Shown here: one piece after another, positions 40,299-47,228 of the stretch
How positions within the stretch are numbered: the stretch's first letter is position 1
Layout: each line of letters starts with the position of its first letter
IMG/VR virus record: IMGVR_UViG_3300024247_000805
Coordinates: 1-53,893 of that record
Strand: one strand, 5' to 3'
Length of the DNA stretch: 53,893 nucleotides
From: a virus
Position numbers and translations under genes: made by a program
Notes under the pieces: model-generated
The model's database searches: none
What the model saw: only the letters and a program-made list of their open reading frames with translations
What the model was told of the DNA's origin: nothing

Positions 40299-40611
40299 CT
40301 ATTACTTTTTTAATCTTTGCACATTTCTCATATTCTTCTTGTTCTTCAAAATGTTCTAATAATTCTTCTAAGTTTTCTTTTTGAATATCGGTTGGATCAA
40401 ATGGATAAACTATAAAATCTTGATTTTCACTAGCGTAATTAACTTCAATGTTTGAAGTGTTGTTTGAAGTATAAATTGCAGTATGTTCTAACAAGTATTC
40501 TTCAAATGTTTTACCACTGGTAACTATATTGTACATAACATCCATAGATGCGCACCAGTCATAAATAAAATCTTCATCTTTAAAATCAGGATAATCATCA
40601 AATATGTCCAT
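40282..40611 (-). CDS. Acidic protein with UVR-like C-terminal motif
   Basis: The 109-residue acidic protein ends LEELLEHFEEQEEYEKCAKI, the UVR-like pattern also present in the 2452 and 10154 products. The N-terminal part (MDIFDDYPDFKDEDFIYDWC) is unrelated. Its start overlaps the preceding stop by one base. It may bind a common partner with the other two; this is inference. Confidence 0.6.
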   Translation of the reverse strand: MDIFDDYPDFKDEDFIYDWCASMDVMYNIVTSGKTFEEYLLEHTAIYTSNNTSNIEVNYASENQDFIVYPFDPTDIQKENLEELLEHFEEQEEYEKCAKIKKVIDGYNK

Positions 40612-40820
40612 TATATAATTGAATTAACAAATTGTTCAACCGTCTCATTACTTGAATTAAAGTCTTCTAAAAGTTTTTTTAAACCTTTTCTAGAAAATGT
40701 TAATAAATAACCTCCATCGTCATCTAATTTATAAGGAGCTTTATATGCCGTATCCTTAGTTTGTCTTAATTCATTTAAGGTTCTTTTCTTTGGCTTTAAT
40801 TCTATTTTATCTTGTTTCAT
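40611..40820 (-). CDS. Small hypothetical protein, 69 residues
   Basis: A 69-residue protein with a basic N-terminus (IELKPKKRTLNELRQ) and a helical end (KGLKKLLEDFNSSNETVEQF). It shares its stop/start junction with the UVR-like gene. No recognised domain. Confidence 0.65.
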   Translation of the reverse strand: MKQDKIELKPKKRTLNELRQTKDTAYKAPYKLDDDGGYLLTFSRKGLKKLLEDFNSSNETVEQFVNSII

Positions 40821-40837
40821 ATTAATTATATGAAAGT

Positions 40838-41233
40838 TTATTCCTTTGTTTCAATCTTTTCCCACTTTCCATCTGTACTAAGTCTAAAACTACCATAATG
40901 TTTTTGTTTCCATAAATCTGGTTCAATTAAACTTAGAAAATAAATATCGTCTCTCTCATATAGATGATATACTTCACCCATAATAGGTTCAAAGTTACAT
41001 TCTGCATTATATACCAATGTAGTCCATTCATACTCATTCATTAAATTATCATACTCTGCCTTAATTTCGTCCATCTTTGATTTAAAGTATTTAGACGCCT
41101 TAATTGAATTTGAATTATCGTGAATTACTGGTTTAAATGCAGGTGCACTAAGCGAAGTTGGATATGCCTTTTTCTTGGCGTCATATTCACCTGTTTCTTC
41201 GTTATAGACTATGTGGTCAGGCTTCTTCTTCAT
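40838..41233 (-). CDS. DUF2452 family protein
   Basis: The 131-residue protein resembles DUF2452 (relative of human C1orf50), known from Bacteroidota. Matching features are the Ala/Pro segment, a helical middle (MDEIKAEYDNLMNEYEW), then NFEPIMGEVYHLYERDD and FLSLIEPDLWKQKHYGSFRL. Function of the family is unknown. It overlaps the large GT2 gene by 17 nt. A host-derived accessory gene is likely. Confidence 0.75.
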   Translation of the reverse strand: MKKKPDHIVYNEETGEYDAKKKAYPTSLSAPAFKPVIHDNSNSIKASKYFKSKMDEIKAEYDNLMNEYEWTTLVYNAECNFEPIMGEVYHLYERDDIYFLSLIEPDLWKQKHYGSFRLSTDGKWEKIETKE

Positions 41234-43073
41234 ATATTATAGCAACATCACATTCTTCTTTACCATATCTTGAAGGTACTTGACTGGCTCTAATTTTACC
41301 ATCTTTGATATGATCATATACCCAATCTTCAAAACCTAATTCATTAAACCTAAGTTTAATGTCTTCATTATAAAATGATACAATTGAAGATACTCTTCTT
41401 TGAATATCGCCTCTAGAAATATCATGTGTATTTCTTTCTAACTCATTATTGTATATTATTTGAATATAACCTAATTTTGGAATTCTACAAAATTTAGTTT
41501 TTAAAAATGATCTAACTATTAATTCATAGTCATCTGCAACTGTTAAATTTCTATTATGCCCTCCAATTTCAAAATAGGTAGACCTTCTCCATGCTCTAAT
41601 GTGATTAGCAACGCCCACAATGTGTCTTATTGTTTTAGGGTTGACGCCCGTTTGTTGAGCAACATTTAATGTAGTGTTATTCCATTTTTCTTGTTTATAA
41701 TCACCATAGCCCATAGCCCAATCTCCGAATTTTTTACCATATTTTTGAGAATATCCATTTTCAGTCATCTCAGCCCAATCTGTATAAAAAAAACCACATT
41801 CAGGATGTTTTAGTGCAGCCTTATGTAAGTCCATTGCACAGTTTTCTGTTAATATATCATCATGGTCTAATTCTGCTAATAGATAGCCCTTTGCCATAGT
41901 ACATGCTCTCCATTTAACTTCTCCAATACAGCCTCCACTTTTTTCGCGAAAATCATAAACCTTTACTCTTGGATCTAGTTTAGCAAGTTGTTCTGCTATT
42001 TTTAAAGTATGTCCTTCATCAGTTGAATCGTTTACTAAAACCCATTCCCAATTTTTGTATGTTTGATTTTTTAAAGTTTCATATGTTTTATAAAGTTTTT
42101 TACCAGTGTTATAAATTGGAGTAGTAAACGATATCGTTTTAGGATCTTCTAAATTATTTTTTGACATCATTCTATTCATAGCATTGTTGTATGCTATCCA
42201 GCCAATTGGCTGTTTTCCAAATTTAGGGTGTTTTTTATCTCTTATTGCAAGTTTTTTCTTAAATTCATAAGGAAGTTTAAGTAAATTATCATATTTAAAT
42301 TTTTCTAAATTTTCTAATTCAGTTATAATAAGATCAGGTTTAAATTCTATAATTTCTTTATTAATATTGTCAGTGTCCTTTAGGTATTTTTTTTCTAACT
42401 TATTTCCTCCTCCTTTAGATTTCCAGTCCGAAGTCAATTCAGGAGTATCTTTTCCAACATATATTATTTTAGGAAGCTTAGCACTACTTGGTTTTTTTAA
42501 GAATTTTAAATTAGCAATGTTTTCGTTTATCCAATTTACGTTTGTTTGATTTTCTTTATAGTATTTTTCTATTAATATTCCACCTTGTGAATTATCTTTT
42601 CCAAATTTATAATTTTTAAAAACTTTGTTATGAAATAAAACTTGACTTAAATCTACTTTTCCAAATTTTGTATTTTCAGGTTTAGCAAATCTATATTCTT
42701 GTTTACTAAAATCCTTTTTATCTAAAAATTGATTAAATATAAGTAAATGAGTATTTGGGTTTTTTAATTGTCTTTTTTCTAAAACGTCATAAAAATTATC
42801 ACCTATTATATTCTCATCTCTTAAAAAATATATCCAACCTTCTTCTATTTTATTTACTATTTTATTCCATTCAACCTGATCTATTGATTTCATAAAATAA
42901 AAAAAAGTATTTTTAGATTGTAACTTATTTAAAAGCTCAGCATCTATGTCTTTTAAATTAGACGTATTAAATAGAATATGCCAATCAACGTTTACTTCTT
43001 TTTTAAAAATATTTTCCTTAATTACTAATAAATTTTTAGTAATATTGCATGGGGTTATTATATTAAATTTCAT
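41217..43073 (-). CDS. Large two-domain GT2 glycosyltransferase
   Basis: The 618-residue protein has a complete GT2 domain: TISFTTPIYNTG (about 313-324), WEWVLVNDSTDEGHTLKIAE, metal-binding ELDHDD (401-406) and RRSTYFEIGGHNRNLTVADD (acceptor region). The first ~200 residues (MKFNIITPCNITKN... WIYFLRDENII) look like a second, degenerate GT-A domain. A two-domain layout suggests a chain-building or bifunctional transferase. It overlaps the DUF2452 gene and follows the zinc-ribbon gene. Confidence 0.82.
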   Translation of the reverse strand: MKFNIITPCNITKNLLVIKENIFKKEVNVDWHILFNTSNLKDIDAELLNKLQSKNTFFYFMKSIDQVEWNKIVNKIEEGWIYFLRDENIIGDNFYDVLEKRQLKNPNTHLLIFNQFLDKKDFSKQEYRFAKPENTKFGKVDLSQVLFHNKVFKNYKFGKDNSQGGILIEKYYKENQTNVNWINENIANLKFLKKPSSAKLPKIIYVGKDTPELTSDWKSKGGGNKLEKKYLKDTDNINKEIIEFKPDLIITELENLEKFKYDNLLKLPYEFKKKLAIRDKKHPKFGKQPIGWIAYNNAMNRMMSKNNLEDPKTISFTTPIYNTGKKLYKTYETLKNQTYKNWEWVLVNDSTDEGHTLKIAEQLAKLDPRVKVYDFREKSGGCIGEVKWRACTMAKGYLLAELDHDDILTENCAMDLHKAALKHPECGFFYTDWAEMTENGYSQKYGKKFGDWAMGYGDYKQEKWNNTTLNVAQQTGVNPKTIRHIVGVANHIRAWRRSTYFEIGGHNRNLTVADDYELIVRSFLKTKFCRIPKLGYIQIIYNNELERNTHDISRGDIQRRVSSIVSFYNEDIKLRFNELGFEDWVYDHIKDGKIRASQVPSRYGKEECDVAIIYEEEA

Positions 43074-43278
43074 TTTTAGATTCTATGTTTTCATTAAATA
43101 AACTTGACTTTGCAATTTCCTCAATCTCATCTAAGAATATCTTATCTGTCCACTCATGTCCACCTGCTAGTTTCGCAGTACATCTCCAACATGTCACTGA
43201 TACAGTATCTTTACCTACATTGACTGGGGTGCTACAATATTTACAATTTATTTTTTTTGATGCATTGTTATTTGCCAT
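43063..43278 (-). CDS. Small zinc-ribbon protein
   Basis: The 71-residue protein has two CxxC knuckles (CKYCSTPV and CWRCTAKL) about 18 residues apart, the spacing of a zinc ribbon, with a helical C-terminus. It may bind nucleic acid or protein. Its 3' end overlaps the GT2 start by 11 nt, and its 5' end overlaps the next membrane ORF. Confidence 0.72.
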   Translation of the reverse strand: MANNNASKKINCKYCSTPVNVGKDTVSVTCWRCTAKLAGGHEWTDKIFLDEIEEIAKSSLFNENIESKNEI

Positions 43279-43399
43279 TCTTTGTTCTTTTTGAATTAAT
43301 AATTGATTTATAAACTACTATTGGAAATGCTATTGGAAACATTATAATTGCAATTAATATGCCTAATATTCCTATAAAAAAATTCTTAATCTTTTTCAT
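43268..43399 (-). CDS. Small membrane protein, 43 residues
   Basis: I choose the ATG at 43399, which overlaps the upstream 44-residue gene, over a start at 43450 inside it. The product (MKKIKNFFIGILGILIAIIM...) has one long hydrophobic helix and a basic tail. No family recognised. Confidence 0.5.
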   Translation of the reverse strand: MKKIKNFFIGILGILIAIIMFPIAFPIVVYKSIINSKRTKNGK

Positions 43400-43520
43400 T
43401 TCCTTTATGTTTGGTTTTTCTAGTATACTTTTTTTTATTTTTATAGACATTAGGCCTCATTGCATCATAAATTTCTTTTATAGTCACGCTGATATGTTGT
43501 AAGCCTTTTCTGTCTTTCAT
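43386..43520 (-). CDS. Small basic hypothetical protein, 44 residues
   Basis: An ATG at 43520 opens a 45-codon frame (MKDRKGLQHISVTIKEIYDA...) with a very basic C-terminus (KNKKKYTRKTKHKG). Its 3' end overlaps the membrane-protein start by 14 nt in another frame. Conserved-looking amphipathic start and coupling support it. It is the first gene of the minus-strand unit after the divergent gap. Confidence 0.55.
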   Translation of the reverse strand: MKDRKGLQHISVTIKEIYDAMRPNVYKNKKKYTRKTKHKGNEKD

Positions 43521-43572
43521 GTATATTATATGTAAAAAACTAAAAAAGTTTATAAACAATTCTATATCTACT

Positions 43573-43586
43573 GATATATATTATAA
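43573..43586 (+). promoter_or_regulatory. Late-promoter-like sequence upstream of 2OG oxygenase
   Basis: Plus-strand GATATATATTATAA, a longer variant of the recurring box, 20 nt before the ATG at 43606. Confidence 0.42.
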
Positions 43587-43605
43587 CAAAAAAAATTAAT
43601 AAAAG

Positions 43606-44184
43606 ATGATGTATACAGGCGCTTATATTATAGAGGATTTTTATATTGATCCTGAGGGTATTAGAAAATTTGCACTAAATCAAGAATTTGGAGTAACTGG
43701 TAATTTTCCAGGCGGTAGAACTAAAAGTTTTGCACATTGGGATGGACCTAAAAATATAATTCAAAAATATATTGAACCATTTCATGGTAAAATATTAAAA
43801 TGGAAAGAAAGAACGCCTTATAATGGTGCCTTCCAATATACTACTTCTAAAAATAGAAGCTGGATCCATTCAGATGGAAATACATCATGGGCAGCTGTTT
43901 GTTATTTAACGCCAGATGCACCTATTACTGCGGGTACTGGTTTATTTAGACATAAAGAAACTGGTCTAGAATGGTGGCCAAAAAAAGATAAAGAATTACA
44001 AAAAATAGTAAGTCGCGATTCTCAAGATATGACTAAATGGGAAATGACTACAATGATTGGAAATAAATTTAATAGACTTATTTTATATAGAGGAAATATG
44101 TTCCATAGTTCATTAGACTATTTTGGAAGTAATAAAGAGAATGGTAGATTATTTCAAACATTCTTTTTTAATTCAGAACGTTAA
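43606..44184 (+). CDS. 2OG-Fe(II) dioxygenase (DUF6445-like)
   Basis: The 192-residue protein shows a double-stranded beta-helix dioxygenase pattern. WIHSDGNTSW gives the HxD pair (His88, Asp90), followed by AAVCYLTPDAPITAGTGLF, LILYRGNMFHSSL (His167) and ENGRLFQTFFF (Arg181 for 2-oxoglutarate). It fits the DUF6445 type found in marine phages and bacteria, as I recall. It is a second, independent hydroxylase besides the PLOD-like enzyme; substrate unknown, possibly protein or sugar. It is plus-strand, converging on the small lipoprotein gene with a 4-nt overlap. Confidence 0.85.
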   Translation: MMYTGAYIIEDFYIDPEGIRKFALNQEFGVTGNFPGGRTKSFAHWDGPKNIIQKYIEPFHGKILKWKERTPYNGAFQYTTSKNRSWIHSDGNTSWAAVCYLTPDAPITAGTGLFRHKETGLEWWPKKDKELQKIVSRDSQDMTKWEMTTMIGNKFNRLILYRGNMFHSSLDYFGSNKENGRLFQTFFFNSER

Positions 44185-44384
44185 TATGTTCTGTGGTAAC
44201 CATGACCGGCTACCCTAAACGTTCTTCTCCATGTACTTTTATCACTATAACTTTTATGAGGTTGAGTGTATTTAAGCTTTTTAGCAATTCTATTGGCCTT
44301 TGGATTTTTCATATTAAGCTGCTTTACTCTTTTATATGGAGTGCAACTTAAAGTAAAAATAAATAGAAAAACAAATAGTCTCAC
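44181..44384 (-). CDS. Small lipoprotein, 67 residues
   Basis: The 67-residue protein starts with a lipobox-type signal (MRLFVFLFIFTLSC, Cys14), then a basic region (KRVKQLNMKNPKANRIAKKL) and a Thr/Gly/His-rich tail. Its start overlaps the stop of the upstream membrane protein by 4 nt. A small lipoprotein coupled to a membrane protein recalls o-spanin/i-spanin pairs, but neither sequence shows the expected proline-rich or coiled-coil detail, so this stays a guess. Confidence 0.68.
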   Translation of the reverse strand: MRLFVFLFIFTLSCTPYKRVKQLNMKNPKANRIAKKLKYTQPHKSYSDKSTWRRTFRVAGHGYHRTY

Positions 44385-44746
44385 TTTTTTAACTTAGGAC
44401 TCCAATTCTTACGCAGTCTATGTAATTGTCTAAATGCAGCTTTTTCATAATCATACATTTCAGCCCATGTTTGCGGAAAGAATCTTAAATAAATTTGAGT
44501 AATAAAAACCAATACCCAACCTGATAGGAAAGGATAACCAAATTCTGGTTGATCAAATCCCAGTGCTAATAAAATTCCACTACAGCCAAAAAGCCCAAAC
44601 ATAAGATAGGCTAATAGGTGTTGATTAAATATTGAATTAGAACGATCATGTAAAACCGGTCTATATAAGTTAATAATAACTCTTCTAATTTTCATAGCCC
44701 ATTTACTATAAGGCTTTAATAAAATTTCTTCTAATGATTTTTTCAT
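44381..44746 (-). CDS. Membrane protein with two predicted helices, 121 residues
   Basis: The 121-residue protein has two hydrophobic segments (LLAYLMFGLFGCSGILLALG and PFLSGWVLVFITQIYL) between a basic N-terminus and a basic C-terminus (RQLHRLRKNWSPKLKK). Both termini are probably cytoplasmic. It is coupled to the small lipoprotein gene. A variant late box is 16 nt upstream. No recognised family. Confidence 0.68.
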   Translation of the reverse strand: MKKSLEEILLKPYSKWAMKIRRVIINLYRPVLHDRSNSIFNQHLLAYLMFGLFGCSGILLALGFDQPEFGYPFLSGWVLVFITQIYLRFFPQTWAEMYDYEKAAFRQLHRLRKNWSPKLKK

Positions 44747-44761
44747 TTTAATTATTTTTAT

Positions 44762-44771
44762 TTTATATATT
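44762..44771 (-). promoter_or_regulatory. Late-promoter-like box upstream of membrane protein
   Basis: Minus-strand AATATATAAA, 16 nt before the ATG at 44746, at the end of the GT2 gene. Confidence 0.35.
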
Positions 44772-45664
44772 TAACAATTAAACGTTTTCTTAATATATTC
44801 CTCCTTTTGTTTTTGACTAAGTAATAAATTGTTCCAAATTATTGGAAGTTCTAATTGACTAGATCTATGTATATTTACATATTTTAACATATTTTTTTTC
44901 ATAGTTTCAACATGTTCTTTAAAAGGATAATTTGATTGTATGTTATCGTCTAAGGTTGCTTCACTAATGTAAAAATCACTTGAAGGAGTTACAAAATATC
45001 TTATTTTTCTTTCTTGATGTAATTTAAGCAATTGAATGGAGTATAAATGATCTTCTCCGTTTGGTAAATCTTCATCCATTCTTTCCGTGGCGCTTAATTT
45101 ACTTTGTAACATTATTCTATCAAAGTTACTAGGATGGCCATGATCTACCCAATGCCCTTTACCTGGTCCATGTTTTTTCCTTTCAAATAATGAAACTCCC
45201 CATACACATCCCCAATACTGATTTTGATCACCTACTGTAAAATGATGCCCTCCTCTTTTTGTTTTAGCTACTACATCAAGAGTAAACTGTCCTAGCACGT
45301 CTAAATTTGGATAATGTTCAATATGTTGAGCCATTGATTTTGTAAAAGTTGGATATAACCAATCATCTCCGTCTATTTGACAAAGAAAATCTGAATCGCT
45401 TTTTAAGAATAGATCTCTACATGAATTTTTACCTTTACCTGGTTTTCCATTACTTTCTGTTCTAATAATTTTAAAAGGAAAATTAGTATTTAAAACTTCT
45501 TCATAAAAACTATCATTTAGTGTATTTACAACAATAACTGGTTCTATTTCTACAAGCTTTGAAGGTTCTAATTCTAAAACTGATTTTATTAGTCTTCTTA
45601 ACCTGTCAATCCTATGATTTGTAAGTAGGCATAATAATATCTTATGTTTATTTACACATTTCAT
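44771..45664 (-). CDS. GT2-family glycosyltransferase
   Basis: From the ATG at 45664 (297 residues; an in-frame ATG lies at 45700) the protein begins KILLCLLTNHRIDRLRRLIK. It has the GT-A metal site CQIDGDDW (DGDDW at 98-102) and the pair VTPSSDFYISEATLDD. GKPGKGKNSCRDLFLKS fits the nucleotide-binding side. It overlaps the COLGALT-N-like gene by 17 nt, so the two are expressed together and may act in sequence on one glycan. Confidence 0.82.
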   Translation of the reverse strand: MKCVNKHKILLCLLTNHRIDRLRRLIKSVLELEPSKLVEIEPVIVVNTLNDSFYEEVLNTNFPFKIIRTESNGKPGKGKNSCRDLFLKSDSDFLCQIDGDDWLYPTFTKSMAQHIEHYPNLDVLGQFTLDVVAKTKRGGHHFTVGDQNQYWGCVWGVSLFERKKHGPGKGHWVDHGHPSNFDRIMLQSKLSATERMDEDLPNGEDHLYSIQLLKLHQERKIRYFVTPSSDFYISEATLDDNIQSNYPFKEHVETMKKNMLKYVNIHRSSQLELPIIWNNLLLSQKQKEEYIKKTFNC

Positions 45665-46433
45665 TATATTCACTTTCCCAATTTTTTGTAATAAACTCAT
45701 TAAAGCTAACTTTTATCTGATCGTTTAAAAATAAAAAACCAAAAAATCTAGAATTAATTAAATATTGAGGTGTTTTTCTTTTTCTTAAATTATCACTAAA
45801 TATTGCATATTCATATCTATTACTATTATCATCATATGTTATATGCTTTAATAAATTATTATTTATAAAATATGTACAGTGTAACACGTCTACTTGAATA
45901 GCTCCTTTAATATCCTTTCTCCATATTTGAAAATACTCATCATTTTTTTTAAAATATCCTGATTCATTAACAACATTATGGTAGTTTGAATAAAAATCGT
46001 TTTTAGTAAGTTTTAACATTGGACCTACAACCCCTAAATTTTTAAAATTATAAAGATATTCAATAGCGTCATTAACTATAAAATTATCACAATCTGCTAT
46101 AAAATAATGTGCGTTTTTTTCAATTGCAAAATTAATAGATTCTTGTCTTATTTTAGATAAAATTTTAAATCTTTCTGCATTCCATTGATGTTCATTAAAT
46201 TGTTTTAATTTTTCAGAAATAGATTCTGAGTTATAATAAACTGATGCATATTTTTGACTATGTTTTTTAATAAAGTTTTCTAATATTTCTTGAGTATTAT
46301 CTTTATTATCATTTGTTTTAATATAAAGATGTATTCTTTTTTTATCAAGTGTTTGATTTAATATACATTTTAAATAAAAATCTAGACAATATCCTTTATC
46401 TTTAGCTAGAATTGCGACTACTATGTTTTCCAT
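45648..46433 (-). CDS. COLGALT N-terminal-domain-like glycosyltransferase
   Basis: The 261-residue protein parallels the N-terminal glycosyltransferase domain of human collagen galactosyltransferase 1 (recalled). It has the NDNKDNTQEIL region (41-51), a Trp/Arg helix before the metal site, FIADCDNF (DxDN at 114-117), VGPML (136-140), FYSN (147-150), GYFKKNDEYFQIW (159-171) and VDVLHCTYFI (181-190). In COLGALT this domain precedes a GT25 domain; here the GT25 domains are separate genes (12106) or fused to the hydroxylase (36502). It may glycosylate hydroxylysine on the collagen-like fibres. It is the first gene of a unit next to the tRNA cluster. Confidence 0.8.
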   Translation of the reverse strand: MENIVVAILAKDKGYCLDFYLKCILNQTLDKKRIHLYIKTNDNKDNTQEILENFIKKHSQKYASVYYNSESISEKLKQFNEHQWNAERFKILSKIRQESINFAIEKNAHYFIADCDNFIVNDAIEYLYNFKNLGVVGPMLKLTKNDFYSNYHNVVNESGYFKKNDEYFQIWRKDIKGAIQVDVLHCTYFINNNLLKHITYDDNSNRYEYAIFSDNLRKRKTPQYLINSRFFGFLFLNDQIKVSFNEFITKNWESEYNEMCK

Positions 46434-46451
46434 TTTTATATTATAATTTTG

Positions 46452-46525
46452 CGGTCTAGACGAGATTCGAATTCGCGACCCTCTGCGTGACAGGCAGATA
46501 TTCTAACCAACTGAACTACCAGACC
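46452..46525 (-). tRNA. tRNA-Asp (GTC)
   Basis: A complete cloverleaf with a 7-bp acceptor stem GGTCTGG/CTAGACC, D arm GTTC...GAAT, anticodon loop CTGTCAC (anticodon GTC) and discriminator G. The last T-stem pair is mismatched. CCA is not encoded. First gene after the COLGALT-N-like gene, reading leftward from the tRNA cluster. Confidence 0.92.
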
Positions 46526-46530
46526 GTTTG

Positions 46531-46603
46531 AGCGAAAGAAGAGATTCGAACTCTCGACCCTCTGCTTGGTAAACAGATGCTCTACCAACTGAGCTACTTT
46601 CGC
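46531..46603 (-). tRNA. tRNA-Gly with anticodon ACC
   Basis: A perfect cloverleaf: acceptor GCGAAAG/CTTTCGC, D arm GCTC/GAGC, anticodon stem TCTGT/GCAGA, loop TTACCAA and discriminator T, all typical of bacterial tRNA-Gly. The anticodon at 34-36 reads ACC (codon GGU). A first-position adenosine is rare in bacterial tRNA-Gly, which normally has GCC or TCC. CCA is not encoded. Confidence 0.9.
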
Positions 46604-46613
46604 TTATAAAAAA

Positions 46614-46686
46614 GTTACCAGACAGGGATTCGAACCCCGACTGACTGGACCAAAACCAGCCGTACTACCATTATACTATCTGGTAA
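46614..46686 (-). tRNA. tRNA-Gln (TTG)
   Basis: A 73-nt cloverleaf with acceptor TTACCAG/CTGGTAA, D arm AGTA...TAC, anticodon stem GCTGG/CCAGT and loop TTTTGGT (anticodon TTG). Discriminator reads C. It can be charged by the GlnRS encoded at 51322. A late-promoter-like box lies just upstream. Confidence 0.88.
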
Positions 46687-46697
46687 TAACTTTCTAA

Positions 46698-46707
46698 CTT
46701 ATATATC
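46698..46707 (-). promoter_or_regulatory. Late-promoter-like box within the tRNA cluster
   Basis: Minus-strand GATATATAAG between tRNA-Glu and tRNA-Gln, 11 nt before the latter. Confidence 0.35.
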
Positions 46708-46726
46708 TCTTACAAAAAGAACTTTG

Positions 46727-46798
46727 TACTCCGTAGGAGAATCGAACTCCTATTTTATGGATGAAAACCATATGTCCTAACCGTTAGACGAACGGAGC
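46727..46798 (-). tRNA. tRNA-Glu (TTC)
   Basis: A 72-nt cloverleaf with acceptor GCTCCGT/ACGGAGT (one G-T pair), D arm TCTA...TAGGA, anticodon stem TATGG/CCATA and loop TTTTCAT (anticodon TTC). Discriminator A. First of the four-tRNA cluster in transcription order. Confidence 0.93.
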
Positions 46799-46829
46799 AA
46801 ATTTATTGATTATTATATAACTCTAATAA

Positions 46830-47228
46830 TTATTGTTTATTTTCTTTTAAATATCTTTTTGTATATTTTTTAGCTAATTCTACTGCTTCTAATTCTTTAG
46901 GATTTGCTGACTTAAAATACTTATATCTTTTAATACTATCTATAATTTCTTCAGTGTCTTGTAAAAAATGAATCCATTCGTGAATAGTTGTATCAATAAT
47001 ATCTTCTACCTTTTCATGGATTAACGGATAGACTATAATTTCATTATCGGTATAATCATATTCTCCATAACATCTCTTTTGTCTTTTCCAATCTATCCAG
47101 ACCTTTGGTAATTTTTCATTAGACGATAAATTATTCATGCACCAATTGGCGACATCAAAAACTAAACTCTCAATGTCTTTTCTTCTTTTCCACCTTAATG
47201 AAGTATTTTTATGCCACTCTTTCTGCAT
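46830..47228 (-). CDS. Small HExxH zincin-like protein
   Basis: The 132-residue protein has TTIHEWIHFLQDTEE (HExxH near residue 84) and ELEAVELAKKYTKRY near the C-terminus, a layout close to the 28120 product (HEHTH... LEALEAEKNW) but without its capsid-targeting start. It overlaps the end of the NEIL1-like gene by 20 nt. A metallopeptidase-like role is inferred from the motif. Confidence 0.62.
   Translation of the reverse strand: MQKEWHKNTSLRWKRRKDIESLVFDVANWCMNNLSSNEKLPKVWIDWKRQKRCYGEYDYTDNEIIVYPLIHEKVEDIIDTTIHEWIHFLQDTEEIIDSIKRYKYFKSANPKELEAVELAKKYTKRYLKENKQ

Noticed and set aside
46531-46603. Reading the ACC tRNA as tRNA-Trp or tRNA-Thr
   Set aside because: A 7-nt loop centred on TTACCAA gives ACC only; acceptor and discriminator U73 fit Gly.
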